The notes under the pieces: model-generated
Seen by the model: only the letters and a program-made list of their open reading frames with translations
What the model was told of the DNA's origin: nothing
The model's database searches: none
NCBI RefSeq assembly: GCF_031501865.1
Contig: NZ_JARRCW010000001.1
Span: 1,063,001 to 1,127,000, forward strand
Length of the DNA stretch: 64,000 bases
Reading direction: 5' to 3'
Source of the DNA: Pseudovibrio sp. M1P-2-3
GTDB taxonomy: Bacteria > Pseudomonadota > Alphaproteobacteria > Rhizobiales > Stappiaceae
Translations under genes and position numbers: made by a program
Shown: piece by piece, positions 63,432 through 64,000 of the stretch
Numbering within the stretch: position 1 is the stretch's first letter
How the letters are laid out: the number at the start of each line of letters is the position of its first letter

Positions 63432-64000
63432 TTACCGCAAATATTCCATGGTAATTTCCGGCCGAAAGTGCCCCATCTCCTGCGATACGGTTTCCAATGC
63501 AAGCTCCCACTCCAGTTTGTGGGTGATTTGCAATTCAAGCATGCGCTCCTGCGCGTAGCTGTGGCGTAGGCCATGGGCTCCTTTCGACTAGCCTAGAGCC
63601 CGTTTGGACGCTTCGGTGAAACTGGAGCTCTAGGCATTGCCGCCGCCAATGTTGTAGTAAGGGAGGTAAAAGACCTCACGGTCTTGTACCTGTTGGGGCT
63701 GCTTCATACGCCGGATTTCCAAGGCTTCTTGCAGATGGTGCGAGACAAGAACAGTGCGTCGCAACCCGCCCTTGCCGGTGACGGTGTACAAGGCACCAGA
63801 GCGGCCGAGAAACTTACTTGGTAATGCAGGCCGATGATCTGGAGGGCATTCCTCGTGAGGACGCAAGGTCATCAACTCATGGGCTCGCAGGCCGGCATGG
63901 TAGGCAAGCCAAGTGCACAACTGATTGTTGTCCCGCTGCGCCTGGGCTACTTGCCTGACTTCCCTATAAGAGTAACTACGGGAGGTTTTATGCGTGGGCT
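63432..64000 (-). pseudogene. Tyrosine recombinase remnant with two amber codons, runs off the right edge
   Basis: One reading frame from the right edge gives clear integrase sequence: AYHAGLRAHELMTLRP (box I Arg), YTVTGKGGLRRTVLVSHHLQ, then after two in-frame TAG codons (63630-63632 and 63588-63590) HGLRHSYAQERM (box II HxxRH) and MGHFRPEITMEYLR with the nucleophile Tyr, ending at TAA 63432-63434. Both TAGs fall where a Trp would be expected (GGGNA*SSSFTEAS; KRALG*SKGAHG), so two TGG to TAG changes explain the damage. The N-terminal part is outside the window. Confidence 0.8.

Noticed and set aside
1-64000. CRISPR arrays, rRNA genes, complete insertion sequences and known defence systems
   Set aside because: No regularly spaced repeats, no rRNA sequence, no transposase and no recognisable defence operon were seen on either strand.

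Overview
The window looks like a chromosomal segment of an alphaproteobacterium with roughly balanced G+C. The best pointers are an F1-ATPase zeta inhibitor subunit (a family largely confined to Alphaproteobacteria), a small membrane protein between purS and purQ, a DUF6867-type protein behind livF, and the order TPR protein-ispE near polyprenyl synthase-DUF2007-TrmN6-like methylase. A marine Stappiaceae member (Pseudovibrio/Roseibium type) would fit, but that is a guess from gene style, not a proof.

Layout. 1-7.3 kb: the start of a phage-type amidase, an efflux operon of one membrane fusion protein and three tandem FUSC paralogues, a class C beta-lactamase, and a ChrA chromate transporter. 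7.6-8.15 kb: a lone papain-like protein. 8.3-10.3 kb: purine genes purC-purS-small membrane protein-purQ. 10.6-14.6 kb: ATPase zeta subunit, HpcH/HpaI aldolase, rpe, and two plsC paralogues. 14.8-16.4 kb: a marR regulator, a MarR-type palindrome, a frameshifted membrane-protein gene, and a hairpin-rich non-coding stretch. 16.4-20.6 kb: an Lrp/AsnC regulator divergent from a fused indolepyruvate oxidoreductase. 20.7-25.7 kb: a TetR-controlled RND pump with a visible promoter and two operators. 25.8-28.8 kb: lysA-type decarboxylase, P1 peptidase and flavin reductase. 29.2-35.0 kb: a complete branched-chain amino-acid ABC importer (livHMGF, DUF6867, livK) with promoter and terminator.

35.1-44.4 kb holds a PAP2 phosphatase, a GNAT enzyme, unknown exported proteins, a MoxR/VWA pair, a TrmN6-like methylase, a DUF2007 protein and polyprenyl synthase. 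44.4-50.9 kb looks like an accessory block: type I secretion ABC and adaptor, a Tat-exported dienelactone hydrolase, and a subtilase coupled to a separate propeptide-like protein. 51.1-61.1 kb returns to conserved genes: ispE, a TPR protein, ppdK, a GGDEF-EAL protein, radC and map.

From 61.4 kb to the right edge is an integration hotspot: tRNA-Leu(TAA), tandem TAGGGAACA repeats, a tyrosine recombinase facing away from the tRNA, and the wreck of a second recombinase interrupted by two amber codons.

The most unusual items are the subtilase with a second propeptide-like protein encoded in trans, the triplicated compact FUSC exporter behind one adaptor, the stand-alone papain-like protein, and the hairpin-rich stretch near 16 kb. 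I found no CRISPR array, rRNA gene or complete insertion sequence.
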